Below, one piece after another: positions 21,415 to 32,312 of a stretch of DNA of 64,000 nt; within the stretch, counting starts at the first letter, position 1, and every line of letters begins with the position of its first letter. A model generated the notes under the pieces. That model ran no database searches. It had not been told where the DNA came from and saw nothing but the letters and a program-made list of their open reading frames with translations. Origin of the DNA: Adiantum capillus-veneris (lineage: Eukaryota > Streptophyta > Polypodiopsida > Polypodiales > Pteridaceae); contig CM043952.1 in assembly GCA_014529385.2 (NCBI GenBank), forward strand, positions 153,886,057 through 153,950,056, in the 5' to 3' direction. The translations under genes were made by a program, and so were the position numbers.

Positions 21415-21676
21415 TTTTAGTGTGTGAGAGTGTTCCATTGGTGTTAGGGTTAGTGTAAATTCCTTGCTTGTTTGTGGGTTGCTCTAACGATTCTCCTCTT
21501 TTGCGTCCTAGTTCTCTCTTAAACTAGGTGGTGCCCCTTGTGTAGTTGGGATTTGGCTAGGGGTTTGTTGTTTTGGTTTGTGTTGTGTTGTGCCCCAGCC
21601 CCATTGAGCAGCACGGGAGCCTTGAAGGGTGTCTAGAGGTTGCTCTTCTTGTTGCCCGCCCCGGACCGCCTCAAAT

Positions 21677-21694
21677 TGGTGCCCCCAATGAGGA
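21677..21694 (+). promoter_or_regulatory. Putative PBS of Tat element
   Basis: TGGTGCCCCCAATGAGGA, three bases after the LTR end. The TGG start and position are right; I cannot name the tRNA. Confidence 0.55.
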
Positions 21695-22283
21695 AAAAAA
21701 CTCGTGTATGTTTTTGTGTAGGATCAACTTTTAGCATAGTGAAGTAGTTTTCATGAATCACGAGAGTTTGTATGATCCTTTCATTCCCATTGCAAGGCAA
21801 AAGATACACATAATTGTTAGTACTAAGTTGCAATTTCAACGGGTAATTCGTAGGATTTTAGGTCCTCTTAGGTTAGCCGAGATAAACACTTCGGTAAATC
21901 CTTTTATTTTGCCTCTCATTAGGTACGATATTAGCTTGGATGTCTATATTTTTGTGTTATTTTAAGCATTAGGACATGCATAGGCCATGGATAATGGCCC
22001 GGGAATAGAGGTTTTTCCCTTTCATTTTACTCCACACATTAGAATAAACGTTGCAATTAGTAGAAAGATCCATTTTCAACAACGAATGGTGTTCATGTTT
22101 GGTGCCCAAAGAGTAGGAGAAATTCTCACGTCACCAAACCCTGTCATTCTACCTCTTATTGATAGGTCATTTGATTTGAATATTTTTATTTTGTTGTAGA
22201 ATAGATTGCAATTTAGAAAATATTATTGTGTAAATCTTTTAAAGAAAGAAAAAACAAAAACGCGTCACTTTGAAATCAATTCA
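21695..22283 (+). other. Tat element leader
   Basis: About 590 bp. Two loosely similar blocks (21800-21960 and 22010-22199) both contain TTTTGCCTCTCATTAG-like or CTACCTCTTATTGATAG-like text and FQRV..I.GP or FQQRMVFMFG-type readings, so this may be an old internal duplication. No gene identified. Confidence 0.45.
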
Positions 22284-22895
22284 ATGGATAGCCAACGCCA
22301 AATGTCTGGATATCCTCTTTTCTTTGGAGACCCTGGAGAGGATGCAGAATTATTTCTAGCGAATTTCAAGATGTCTTGCCGTATCAAGAGGATAGTAACT
22401 GATCAAGAACGTGTAGAAATGTTTGAGGTGGTCCTTAGGAAAGATGCTAGCACTTGGTTTGACTCTTTGCCTGAGGAAGTTAAAGGGAATTACACGGAAG
22501 TTTTGAATCGTTTCAAGAAATACTTCTTTGATCCCCAAAACACTCAGAAATTATGGCAAGACATTGTTTCTCATAAGCAAAAAGACTTAGATGACTACTA
22601 CTTGTACAAGCAAGATTTCCTACGTCTTTGGGCTCTATGGATATGAAATGTTGCTAACCCTGGTGATGGTGCAGAATTTCTAAAGAAGGAGAGGTTCATA
22701 GCCGGACTCTTTCCTGACCTTAAGGTAAGAGTTGAGGCGGGTGCACCTGCTACCTTTGATGCAGCTGAAACTAGGGCTGCTGAGAAATATAGGAAACTCA
22801 AGTGCTTAAGGGGGGAGGTTCCAATAGAAGGTCTTAGACCCAAAGGTAAGTCACAAGCATCAACATGTAAGGAGCTTCCTGAGGTAACGACAGAA
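22284..22895 (+). pseudogene. Tat element gag core
   Basis: Gag begins at MDSQRQMSGYPLFFGDPGED (Met at about 22284; the open frame extends upstream to 22206). It runs through AELFLANFKMSCRIKRI, ASTWFDSLPEEVKG and FDPQNTQKLWQDI, which fit the Ty3 retrotransposon gag domain. A TGA at 22644-22646 interrupts it (LWI stop NVANPGDG), after which the same frame continues with FIAGLFPDLKVRVEAGAPAT to the piece starting at 22896. One nonsense change therefore splits an otherwise well-preserved capsid domain. Confidence 0.85.
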
Positions 22896-23971
22896 GTGAT
22901 TGAGAAGTTAAATGAATCTTTAAGCAGCTTGTCAATTCACCTTGCACAAGCTGTAGGTCCAAAGGGACAAGCAAAGAAGTCTGAAGAGCGAGACCCACGA
23001 CCTAGGAGAGTCTTGCAATGTTGGAATTGCGGTGAGTCTGGACATGGGATGTATAATTGTCTTTGGCCCCGTGGGGAGCCAGGGAGACCTAACTTGAATT
23101 ACCCAGTGATGAATGCAGGTGAAGGAACTAGTCAGCAACCACGGCTTATACAAAGGCCACATGGAGCAAGACCACCTCCACAAGGAGTGGAAGGAGTTCC
23201 ACCTTTGCCAGACCCAAACGTGCATGTGGTAGAGGTGACAAATTCAAGAGAGGTTGACATGGAAGCAAATGGCATTAAGCGTGGCCGAGGGAAAGGTAAG
23301 GAGAAAGAAGGAGTTACATCACAAAGTGACCATGGACGAGAAAAGAAGGCAAAGGAGACCAAGGAAGCTAAGAGGACTCGACGTCGTATCAACCTCCAAG
23401 ACTTTCCTCTTGGACACGGTATGGCTCCATACAACTTGTTGGAAGACATGAGAGGTAAGGGTCCTGATATTTCATGGCCTCAATTTCTTGCATTATGTCC
23501 ACAAGTTAGGAGGGATTTAACAAGGGCAGTTAGCACTAGGAGAAAGGTAAAACAGAGTGTGCCTGTTGTAAAAATTGCACAAGCTGAAATGAATGAGGAC
23601 ATTAAATCGGTGCTAGACTGTTACATCAAAGGAAGATTGGTTAGGAAAGGTCTAGTGGATGGGGGTGCACAAATTTGCATCATGACAGAGGGACTCATGC
23701 AAAGACTAGGCATGCACATCCATGAGACACCTGAAATCAAAGTCAAGATGGCAAACAATAGCAAGGCTAGGTGTGTAGGCATTTGTAAAAATGTCTTTGT
23801 AGAGGCCTTTGGCATTAAGAAAGCGGTGGATTTTTATGTTATGTCGACCAAGGGAAGTGGTTATCCATTTATCCTAGGAAGACCATGGCTAATGAAAATG
23901 CAAGCTTTGCAGGATTGGGAGAGTGGGAAATTAATTTGCTAGAATGAAATTTATAAGAAGGTTGTCTTTGA
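22896..23971 (+). pseudogene. Tat element gag zinc knuckle and protease
   Basis: Open frame of 348 residues. The zinc knuckle CWNCGESGHGMYNC (CX2CX4HX4C) lies near residue 43, followed by a long Lys/Arg/Glu-rich linker (GRGKGKEKEG; ETKEAKRTRRRINLQDF). The protease active site reads GLVDGGAQICIM (DGGA, Asp kept) near 23651, and the C-terminal strand FILGRPWLMKM is near 23870. A TAG at 23940-23942 stops it (KLIC stop NEIYKK) but the frame goes on. RNA binding and polyprotein cleavage are the expected roles. Confidence 0.88.
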
Positions 23972-23972
23972 C

Positions 23973-24455
23973 ATGAAGGAGCAACGCCAAGAGGAGCTCC
24001 ATGAAGAATCATCTCAAGGTGAGACGGAAGAAGGTTGGACCGATAGCACGGCAGAAGATGGAAGTAGCGACAGCATTACTGAAGAGGAGTCTTCCATCGA
24101 AGTCATGGGGGTAAGGTTTAAGCCAAGCAACCAAGAGACCTCTTGTCAAGGCTTGGAGGAGGTAGGTCCTCAAGAGAATGAAGGTGTTCAAGATGAAGGG
24201 ATGCTGGAAGGTATGCTATCAACAACACTTACAAAGGATGAAAGAGAGGAGTTCAAATGTGTGCTAAGGAATTTTCCTAGGCTTTTTGCTAAAGACTACA
24301 CCGACGTGCGTGGGGTAGATGTTGTTCAACACAAGATTGAGTTAAAGCCTGAGGCCACACCTAAAGCTTAGAAGCTACGAAGGCTAGGAGTTATAAAGGA
24401 GCAGGCTCTACTTAAGGAGGTAAGAAAGCTTCTAACAGAAGGTTTCATTTATCCA
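23973..24455 (+). pseudogene. Tat element protease-RT linker
   Basis: Same frame as gag and RT. Acidic, Ser/Glu-rich linker (EESSQGETEEG), then the pre-RT segment LRNFPRLFAKDYTDVRGVD, the usual 'F..VFA..Y.D..G' lead-in. A TAG at 24369-24371 (TPKA stop KLRRLG) interrupts it where Ty3 elements normally have a Gln-like codon, followed by VRKLLTEGFIYPVENSEWVS leading straight into RT. Confidence 0.8.
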
Positions 24456-25690
24456 GTGGAGAATTCAGAGTGGGTCTCTCCTGTTGTTGTCACTCCTAAG
24501 AAAAATGGCAAGGGGAGGGTGTGTGTGGATTACCGTCCCCTCAATGAGGCAACAAAAAGAGATCACTTTCCCCTCCCATTCCAGGATGAGATACTAAATG
24601 AGGTAGCTAGTCATGAGAAGTACACTGTGTGCGATGGTTACTCATGTTACTTTCAAATAGGGATTGCATTGGAGGATCAATTGAAAACAACCTTTATCAC
24701 TCCTTGGGGTTGTTATGCTTTTAGAGTCATGCCATTTGGTCTGACAAATGCTCCTACAACATTCCAACGTTTCATGAATATGGTGTTTCAAGAATTCTTT
24801 GGAAAGTCAATTAGGGTGTTCATTGATGATTTCTGTATTTATAGCTCAAAATCATTGCATCTACAAAGGGTAGAAGAAGGTTTAAAGAAGCTCTACGACA
24901 TGGGAGGTCAACTCAACCCCGACAAGTGCCATATAGGTGAGGATGAAGTAATCTTGCTTGGTCATAAAGTTTCTTACAAAGGCATTGAAGTGGATCCTTC
25001 AAAGGCAAAGGCTCTTATTGAGCTACCATCACCCAAGAGTCTTAAGGAGGTCATCTCATTCATTCAAAAGGTGAAGTATATGTCACGCTTCATTCACTTA
25101 GCCTCGGAGTTACTTCACCCTTTGCAAAAGTTGACACAACAAGTAGAATTTGCATGGTCTGATGAGCTTGAAGAGTACTTTTGTAACATTAAAGCCATTT
25201 TGTCAGAGCTACCAACACTCATGCCTCCTTGTTGGGAGTACACATTCTTTGTTAGCTCTAGTACTGGGAAAGAAACAATTGGTGCAGTTTTGCTACAACA
25301 AGATCCCTATAGTACCAGGATGCGGCCCATCTACTTTGCTAGAAGGGTCATGAATGCTTTAGAGAGAGGCTACACGGAGGCAGAACTCATGATGCTTTCT
25401 CTCATGTTTGCGATAAGGAAGTTTAGATCCTACTTGCTCCCAAAACCTTTTGTAATCCTCACCGCAGAGAATTTGTTCCCTTGGGTGTCATCTCAAATGA
25501 ATCTTAGTACTAGGATCTCAAAGTGGATTATGGAGTTGCAAGAGTTTCAATACTCTTTCAAGGTAGAAAATAGTGTGCGTGCACAATTGGCAGGGATTCT
25601 CACTTATAGGGTGCATGAAAAAGAGATTAAGGTGCCTGAAGTAAAGACCCTACCATTGCCACCACCAAAAAGTATTCCTAATGCTTTTAC
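24456..25690 (+). pseudogene. Tat element reverse transcriptase and first RNase H
   Basis: RT: SPVVVTPKKNGKGRVCVDYR, HFPLPFQDEIL, MPFGLTNAPTTFQRFMN and the catalytic box VFIDDF (FIDD at 24819-24830). The connection segment follows (ILLGHKVSYKGIEVD). RNase H starts near 25230 with FFVSSSTGKETIGAVLLQQD, where the first catalytic Asp reads Ser, and continues through YFARRVMNALERGYTEAELM. This uninterrupted 446-residue frame looks close to functional except for that RNase H site, which fits the known decay of the native RNase H in elements that gained a second one. Confidence 0.9.
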
Positions 25691-26060
25691 CTTGTTCTTT
25701 GATGGAGCTTTTCGTCGAGCCACAGGAAAAGCAGGGGGAGGGCTAGTGTTGCTCAACCCAAGTGGAGAGGTGGTCATGAAAGAGAAGTTCAGCTAGCAAC
25801 AATGAAGCAGAATATGACACACTACTTCATGGTTTAAAAATATGCATTGGCCATGGTATACAACGTCTCATGGTAAAAGGGGATGCACTTATCATTGTGA
25901 AGCAGATTTTAGGCATTTGGGCATGCAAAAATGAAAGACTAAGGGCCAAAGTTCATACCATTCATAGGATGTTTAATCAGTTTGAAGAAGTGCAACTATA
26001 TCATATTCCGAGGAAACAAAATGAAGATGCCGATTTACTTGCACAAAAAGCAGTTACATG
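25684..26060 (+). pseudogene. Second (archaeal-type) RNase H domain
   Basis: TLFFDGAFRRATGKAGGG carries the FDG start of a classical RNase H fold. It is followed after a one-base frame loss at about 25790 (stop TAG at 25794) by NNEAEYDTLLHGLKIC (catalytic Glu), VKGDALIIVKQILG (catalytic Asp) and HIPRKQNEDADLLAQKA (His and Asp). All four acidic positions are visible. A second RNase H between the native RNase H and integrase is the known hallmark of the plant Tat lineage. Confidence 0.88.
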
Positions 26061-27300
26061 TGTTGAGAGAGAAGTGCAGGTCATCATGGTGGCAGCAGCT
26101 GTCAAGCAACCGAGATACCAGGGATTGGAGTCATTGGCTCCCATTATTGGCTACATTTTGGAGGGTGAGTTTCCACCAGACCTCACAAAAGCTCAGAAGA
26201 GGAGACTCATGAAGAAGGCAAGCATGTATCTCTTCCTAGAAGGCTCCCTCTATCAAAGAGGGAAGGATAAAGTGTGCAGAAGAGTACCAACTATCGCGGA
26301 AATTCCAGCTATTCTAAAAGGTTTGCATGAAGAGGCATGTGGTGGTCATTTTTCCCAAGAATTAACTGTGAAGAAGATTTTGCTTGCGGGGTATGTTTGG
26401 CCAAGTCTGCATGTGGATGTCCAAAATTGGTGTAAAAGTTGTCACAATTGTCAGGTAAATGGGAATAGAAGATTGATTTATGGTCCAAGGCAAATCGTGC
26501 TTGCAAATGGACCCTTTGAAAAGTGGGGCATTGATGCTATGGGTCCTCTGCCTAGGACAAAAAATGGTAAACTCTACATTCTAGTGGCTGTAGACTATAT
26601 GACTAGGTGGGTGGAAGCACAAAGTGTGGCAAAGGTAAATGAGAGGACAGTGAGCAAATTCGTCTACACTCACATTTGTTGTAGATTTGGCACACCTTTG
26701 GAGATTGTTTCTGATAATGGTCCAGGGTTTAGAAAGGGATTGCTCACATAAGTCTGTGAAGAACTTCGCATTCTACATCGTCACAGTACACCCTACTATC
26801 CCCAATCAAATGGTTTGGTAGAGAAAGCTAATGGTGTCATTGCAGGCATCATTAGAAAGATGGTGAAAAACAAGACAAAGTTGTGGGATGACTTCTTGGA
26901 TGGTGCCTTGTGGGCGTATCGAACCACATATAGGGAAGCCACGGAGTTCACACCATTTCACTTGGTCAATGGTCAAGAGGCTTTACAGCCAATTGAACTA
27001 AACATTCCAACAATGCGACTTCATGGAAAATCATCACAAGATGATCAAGAAGCATGGATGGATCGACTTCTTACCTTAGCTGAGCTTGAGTGGAAAAGAG
27101 AAGCAGCATACGAGTGCTATAAGAGGAAAGCCACACAGACAAAGGAGAAGCTTGACAAGAAACTGAAGGACAAAGCCATCAATGAAGGAGATCTTGTGCT
27201 AAGGTATGACAATCGACTCGATAATCGTTTTGATGCCAAATTTGAAACAAGATGGCTTTCAATTCAAGTTACTATCAACTTATGGACGTGAATGGGAAAG
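26061..27300 (+). pseudogene. Tat element integrase
   Basis: Zinc-binding H2C2: HEEACGGHFSQELT then CKSCHNCQVN. Core: EKWGIDAMGPLP (first Asp), IVSDNGPGF (second Asp), QSNGLVEKANG (Glu), so the DDE triad is complete. A TAA at 26749-26751 splits the core (GLLT stop VCEEL). The C-terminal part has LWAYRTTYREATEFTPFHLV and a basic coil, then loses frame near 27245. The element ends shortly after, and no chromodomain is visible. Integrase inserts the cDNA into the genome. Confidence 0.9.
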
Positions 27301-27530
27301 AGCACTCCAGGAAGGTAAACGGCTATCGCTTGAAGCCTTACTTGAGTCACCATCTACCAAAGGATCTACCAGAGCAAAAGGCAACTATCCCATGTAAGTA
27401 TTGTTCCATGAAGCATGAGTGTAACACAAACCAAAATTCCAAGGGGCCAAACAATGAAGATCTTGTCAAGGACTCCGAAGCACTCTCTTTGGAAAAGATT
27501 CTTTATGATGGTACATGAATATACCATCAT

Positions 27531-27546
27531 CCTGGGGGAGGGCTAA
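27531..27546 (+). other. Polypurine tract of Tat element
   Basis: CCTGGGGGAGGGCTAA directly before the 3' LTR start TGATAGCCG; primes plus-strand synthesis. Confidence 0.85.
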
Positions 27547-29070
27547 TGATAGCCGTTTTTCGGCTCTCTGTGATTGCCATAGTGAGTTATCCCCCCCTAT
27601 CAAATCACTCAAACACTGTGGTTACCCTCACCCTTTCACTGTATATAGGTGTGTGTGAGTTAGGGGACTTTTCCCATATCTCCTTACTGAAATAAAAAAC
27701 CCTCAATTAGCTAAGCATTGGGCTAGTTGAGCCAAAAAAATAAAAAATATAAGTATATTATGGCCCATGCGTATGTAAATATTTCTTTGTATATAGGGCC
27801 TAAATAAAAGATTTTTTCATAATTATTTTGGTATTTATTTAAATATTTTTACCTAGGTGTGTGCTATTTATGCTCTGTACATTGCCTCACCATTACCACA
27901 ATTTTTCTTACCATTTTTCATACTCTTTATTCCATATAGAAATATTTTCATGTAAGCTTCTCTTATATTTGGTGTAACTCCACCCCAACAAAAATCCAAA
28001 AAAAGTAGTTTTATTTATGTTTATATTTTTTCACTATTGTGATTTTTCCCTTCCTACATCTATTTTTTTTTTCTAAAAAATTAGAACACCAAAAATATTT
28101 ATCTTTTTATGGTAGCCTCATAATGAGAGAGATTTCTTTTGACCCCTTTATATTTTTTCCACTTATATTATTTATATTTGACATGTACATATTTTTTAGA
28201 CCCCTCAATATCTGATTTTCTTAGTTGTACTATTCACTTATATCATGATCTCAACAATATCTTCAATTATAGACCTACCAAATAAGGTCAAGGGTAGGTG
28301 GCATGCATACATGCACTATGGAGGGCTCACTCTTGGAGGTATTCAAAAGAATCATCCAAAGAAGGACCCCACAAAGACCTTGTGCACTGGAAAAAAACGG
28401 TCGGTTTTGCTGAATTTTTAAAGTTCACTTGCTCTCCGAATTTGAAAAGGTGATACAAACAAAAGTTGTAGCTCGTGGGCTGAACTTTTGCCTCAAATTT
28501 TTTCATATTTTTTTGAGCTACGAGATGTGAGCTATGATTTTATTAGTGGACCCCAGTTTTCCCATGCTATGCAGCCACACTCTCTCTTCCACTTTATCAT
28601 TTTCCTCTTTCACACACACTTCTCCACTCATCATCCCCACCTCTCTCACCACTCCTCTCTGCACCCTACTCACCTTCTCCTCAACCTTGAAGAATAAGAG
28701 AAACCATGGTGAACTCATACCTCCCACACACAATTCCATTCCAAAATTGACCACCTAGTCTCATTTTTTCTCCTCCAAATTACCCATATCTATCAAAAAA
28801 CCACAAAATTCGGCCTCTTCTCTTAAAAGACAGCATCATGGTGGTTGATTACTCAGCTTCAATTACCTTGTCTCTCAAGGAAGGTCAAGAGTGGAGAAAA
28901 AATGTACCGTCAACAAGCGTCAAAATTGGCCCTACTCAAGACACTTGGAGCATCAACCTTGTAAGAAATCCACCTTTTCTTACCTCTTAAGAGTTTTTCT
29001 TCCTTATTTGTATCCTACATGGATACTCCCATTGTAAATATCCAATTCCATTTGTAAATTAATACTAACT
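27547..29070 (+). repeat. Tat element 3' LTR, cut at 29070
   Basis: Matches 18990-20533 almost base for base, then stops at AATACTAACT|GACGTC. The last 1.1 kb is missing here and is found, inverted, at 9347-10392. Confidence 0.93.
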
Positions 29071-30210
29071 GACGTCTGCAACATAACTTTTCTGTACTAA
29101 CATAATGTCAATATGCAAGGAAGCAACTTGGGATGGGGCACAGAGACTTGGTGAGAGTGTTGATCTCACCAAAGTGAACTCAGAGGGCTACTCATACTAC
29201 AAAAAAAGCAAATCAACCTCTTCCTAGTCAAAGAATCAGTCTGCGTCCAATCTCACCGCTCTAGGTCATTACGCCTTTTCAGCATCCAAGCGAATCCGGA
29301 ATGCAACGAAACTTAAGGAGAGGTATTACAACGCCTAGGGACACAATTCTACCAAGTTTTGCAACCATCTAGGAAGGTACATAAATCACGATACATCACA
29401 AAAAATGTGCAAAAAACTGAAACAGAACTATACGGAAAGGTCCCCCTTAAGCATAGAAACAATTATCCAAAGCAAAACATCAAAAAACAACCATTTAAGA
29501 CCTCAAAATCAATGCATTTAGCTCACAAACAATGCATCGTGAGCCACATTAGAATTGAGAATGATTACACTTAAATTGTAGAGAAAGAGACAAGGAATAC
29601 AATGTGCTATTTGGAAATGAATTTTGATTACCAGTCTAGGAGAAAAGTGGATTACAAATTGTAGCAGCAAGAGGCTTCTCACAGTGAACGTTCAAAACTC
29701 CTCCAAACTAATGATTGTGTGTTAGTCAAAAACTAAGGTTTTGACTGAAGAGCTAAGGGAACTTTCCCGTGGCCATTCGCCCACTTACAAGGGGTGTAGA
29801 CTCAGAGAGGTTAAGATGGCATGAGAAAATATATTACAATTCAGAATCCTCATTAGTTGAATTACATCGCTTCTTTTGAAAAATTGAGCGAGTACTACAA
29901 GGTTTGGTGTACATCTGCCTTTTGCGTGTGAGCCTGTTGTGCACTAGTAATACTGGTACTGGTATTACTGGTCTTGGAAAAACTTCAACTGCCAATATGT
30001 TGGCATCCTGGTATTGGTTTCACTGGTACTGGTAATATTGGTACTCGTAGTATTGGTTCTCGTCAAAACTTCAACTACCGATAACTTGACATATTGGTAC
30101 TAGTTTCACTGGCTGACATAACAGCTACTAACATTGTCCATAAGTTGGAAAACCTCAAATATGTAAGCAGATTTGTATCTTTCACCCCCTGCCCCCAAAG
30201 CAGCACGACA
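29071..30210 (-). repeat. A-family LTR
   Basis: On the minus strand it starts TGTCGTGCTGC at 30210, passes through a minisatellite (about 29940-30130), and ends at ...CAGACGTC where it meets the breakpoint. It aligns with 61657-62465 (plus) and with pieces at 38.7-39.85 kb. It is preceded on its own strand by a good purine tract and the end of element B's pol, so it serves as B's 3' LTR by position. After undoing the inversion it also leads directly into the PBS of element A. Confidence 0.8.
29940..30130. repeat. LTR minisatellite, ~70-90-bp units
   Basis: About two and a half units built on GGTACTGGTAATACTGG and CTTCAACTNCCGATAACTTGGCAT-like text. The same repeat has about five units at 38785-39205. 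Confidence 0.75.
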
Positions 30211-30224
30211 TCCACCCCCTCTAA
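30211..30224 (-). other. Polypurine tract, element B
   Basis: TTAGAGGGGGTGGA on the minus strand, directly before the LTR start TGTCG and about 30 bp after the last pol stop. Confidence 0.75.
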
Positions 30225-30255
30225 ACCTGCACATCCTCTGGTATGCGCGAATCTT

Positions 30256-31682
30256 TAGAAGTTCTCCAAGGTGACATCATCATCAAAAGTTGCACCTTCA
30301 TCATTCAAATCTCTACCTTCAGACACATTGAAGTCTCCATCTCCAATTTGAAGCTCTGCATCCCTTTTCTTATATATTTTGACACGTTTTCTCGCAATTG
30401 GAACTTTAACTATGTACTGTCCATTTCACACAACTTATAAGTAGTATTAGGAAAAGCATGCTTGACCACATAAGGGCCAAACCACCACTTAACCATTTTG
30501 CGCATAGTTGTGTAATGATTATCTAGACTGCTATCATAAACAAAAACCCGATCCCCTTCTTGAATAGCGCACGGTCTCAATCTGTGTTGTTTATCAAAAG
30601 CATCCTTGTTATTTAAACAAGCATCTCTCAGTTTTTCACTTGCAGTCTCCACATCCTCATTCCTCCATTCCAGTTGTTGAATCCTCAAAGCAAGTAGATC
30701 TTCTCTGCTCATCTCCATATCCCAAGGCAATATACTCCATGTAGCTACTGTCTCCTCAAGAGGCATAACAGTTTTTGGCCATACATCAACTTTGACAACA
30801 TGAACCCTGTAACAATACTGTGCGTGGTACGATCAGCCCATAAAGCATAGGTTAGCAATTGAAGCCAATCACCAATATTTTTCTTTGCATGCTTTAGCCA
30901 ATGACTTGATAATGGAGGGATGTCCCCTCTCACTTTTACCATTTCCTTCCAGGTTCTATGCCGTAGTGAGAGATAACTTAATACCTAGACAAGCAAAAAT
31001 TCTCTGGCCTCATCAGCATCAAGTTCTCCTCTATCTGCAATAATTTTTCCAACACATCCATATCTGCATATTACATCTTCAAGTAAAAACTTACATACCG
31101 CATTTGTAGCTTTGGTTCGCAAAGCCCTCCCTTCAACCTCGTTTGTCAAATCTTCGCTGGCAAGAACAATATACCTCATGTGCCATAATCTTGTAGGCAT
31201 TGTAATCAAATTGACTACCCATTTAAAATGCATACACACTAGATATGTTGGATGTAACCCATACGATGCTTTACATTTGAGTACATTTGACATACATTGC
31301 AAGTCTCAACAAAGTGTACCATGTCTATACATTCCCTTCTAGGTCAATATCAATCTTTGATTTTAGTGAAAGTGGCCCAAACCCCCCTGTGACCTGCCCA
31401 TATTGACTCATGGAATTCTTTAGGTACTTGGAGTTGTGTTACCCTATCACAAACCACTCGTTGAGGGGTTCCTATTTGCTTCTTTGGATGTTTCCATAAA
31501 AGCCCATCCTGTAAGAAATACCCATAAGCCTTCTTACGAATTTGCTTAAACTCTTGATCGGTGCAGCCATCCTGCTTCTTCAATGTACTCAAATATTTTC
31601 CAATCAGTAGCCATTCACCATCATAATTTTCCTCCACAAAGGATTGTAGTGCATAAACCATACTTTTACATTCTCCATGCAT
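30256..31682 (-). pseudogene. Element B integrase
   Basis: Pieces in several frames: zinc-binding segment FHESIWAGHRGVWATFTKIKD at 31350-31420; core WVVNLITMP near 31210, where the first catalytic Asp reads Asn; KIIADRGELDADEAREF (second Asp) near 31000; then WLQLLTYALWADRTTH and a C-terminal basic segment RLRPCAIQEGDRVFVYDSSL near 30560, ending in FDDDVTLENF. The many frame breaks and the lost Asp mean it is inactive. Gene order fits Ty3/gypsy pol. Confidence 0.85.
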
Positions 31683-32312
31683 TTGTGTAGAGGTAAAATC
31701 CTCAAGCCCACGTCTTCATTTTCTGAAATCCTAGTTTCTTCATCCTCAAATTTGGCCCTGGACAACATATCAGCTATTGGATTATCCTTACCTGCAATGT
31801 GATGAAACTCAGGATTTAATGACTTTATATATGCAATCCAACATAGCATAGCTATATCTGGTGTAGAACAACTTGTGATCATCTCGAGTAATGGCAAGCA
31901 ATCTGTCTCCACTATTACAGAAGCACCAATAAAGTACTCCTTGGTGCCCTTAGGGTAGTTTCTATGCCCCAAAGTTCCCTTTCTTTGTCGGGCACTTAAT
32001 ACTTTGGCACCAAATTTGGTAGCATACCTTTTTCCCTCCTCGTCATCTTGTCCAATAGCCCACCCAATACCTGTGGGACTCGTGTCAACCATCACAAATG
32101 ATTGGCTTTCCACTTTTGTAGTCTGCTTTCCTTAATGTAGGATCCTCTTGTAACATCTTCTTCAGTATTTGAATAGCCTTCGAGTGTTCTTCTTTCCAAA
32201 AAAAAAAAAATCCCTTTCTAAGCAATTGGTATAACACCTCTGCATGGGTAACTATATCAGGTAGAAAACACACGCACCTAAAAATATTTGAACTTTTGTA
32301 ATTGAATTGCAT
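31604..32312 (-). pseudogene. Element B RNase H and RT C-terminus
   Basis: The RT connection segment (FLPDIVTHAEVLYQLLRKG) at 32085-32312 is followed by RNase H at 31604-32113: VMVDTSPTGIGWAIGQDDEE (first Asp), GTKEYFIGASVIVETDCLPL (Glu changed, Asp in TDC kept) and HIAGKDNPIADMLSRAKF. A poly-A/T run at 32199-32212 extends a homopolymer inside coding. Same strand as the integrase. Confidence 0.85.

Larger units (their letters stand above)
18990..21673 (+). repeat. Tat element 5' LTR (2684 bp)
   Basis: Begins TGATAGCCG and ends CCGCCTCA. The internal boundary is set by comparison with the 3' LTR start at 27547 and with the terminus at 9347. It contains a TATA box, a CT tract and a 17-bp segment absent from the 3' LTR (near 20353). 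Reading frames inside it recur in the 3' LTR and are not genes. Confidence 0.92.
10393..29070. other. Inferred 18.7-kb inverted segment
   Basis: Flipping this interval in place joins the cut 3' LTR (ending 29070) to its missing part (10392 downward) with about 97 bp lost. It also joins the A-family LTR (29071, CAGACGTC on the minus strand) to the remaining LTR end and tRNA-Asp PBS at 10393-10433, and places the ATAG duplications and the gag frame on both sides of the Tat insertion. Breakpoints are sharp to a few bases and show no long inverted homology, suggesting end joining, or an assembly orientation error. Confidence 0.8.
18990..29070 (+). mobile_element. Tat-type Ty3/gypsy element with ~2.7-kb LTRs
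   Basis: 5' LTR 18990-21673, PBS 21677, gag-protease-RT-RNase H-second RNase H-integrase, purine tract 27531-27546, and 3' LTR from 27547, cut at 29070 and completed by 9347-10392. Over about 1.5 kb of shared LTR I count roughly a dozen differences plus a 17-bp indel, so insertion is recent, yet the coding region has several stops and frameshifts. The second RNase H places it in the Tat lineage. Host site: the gag of element A. Confidence 0.9.
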
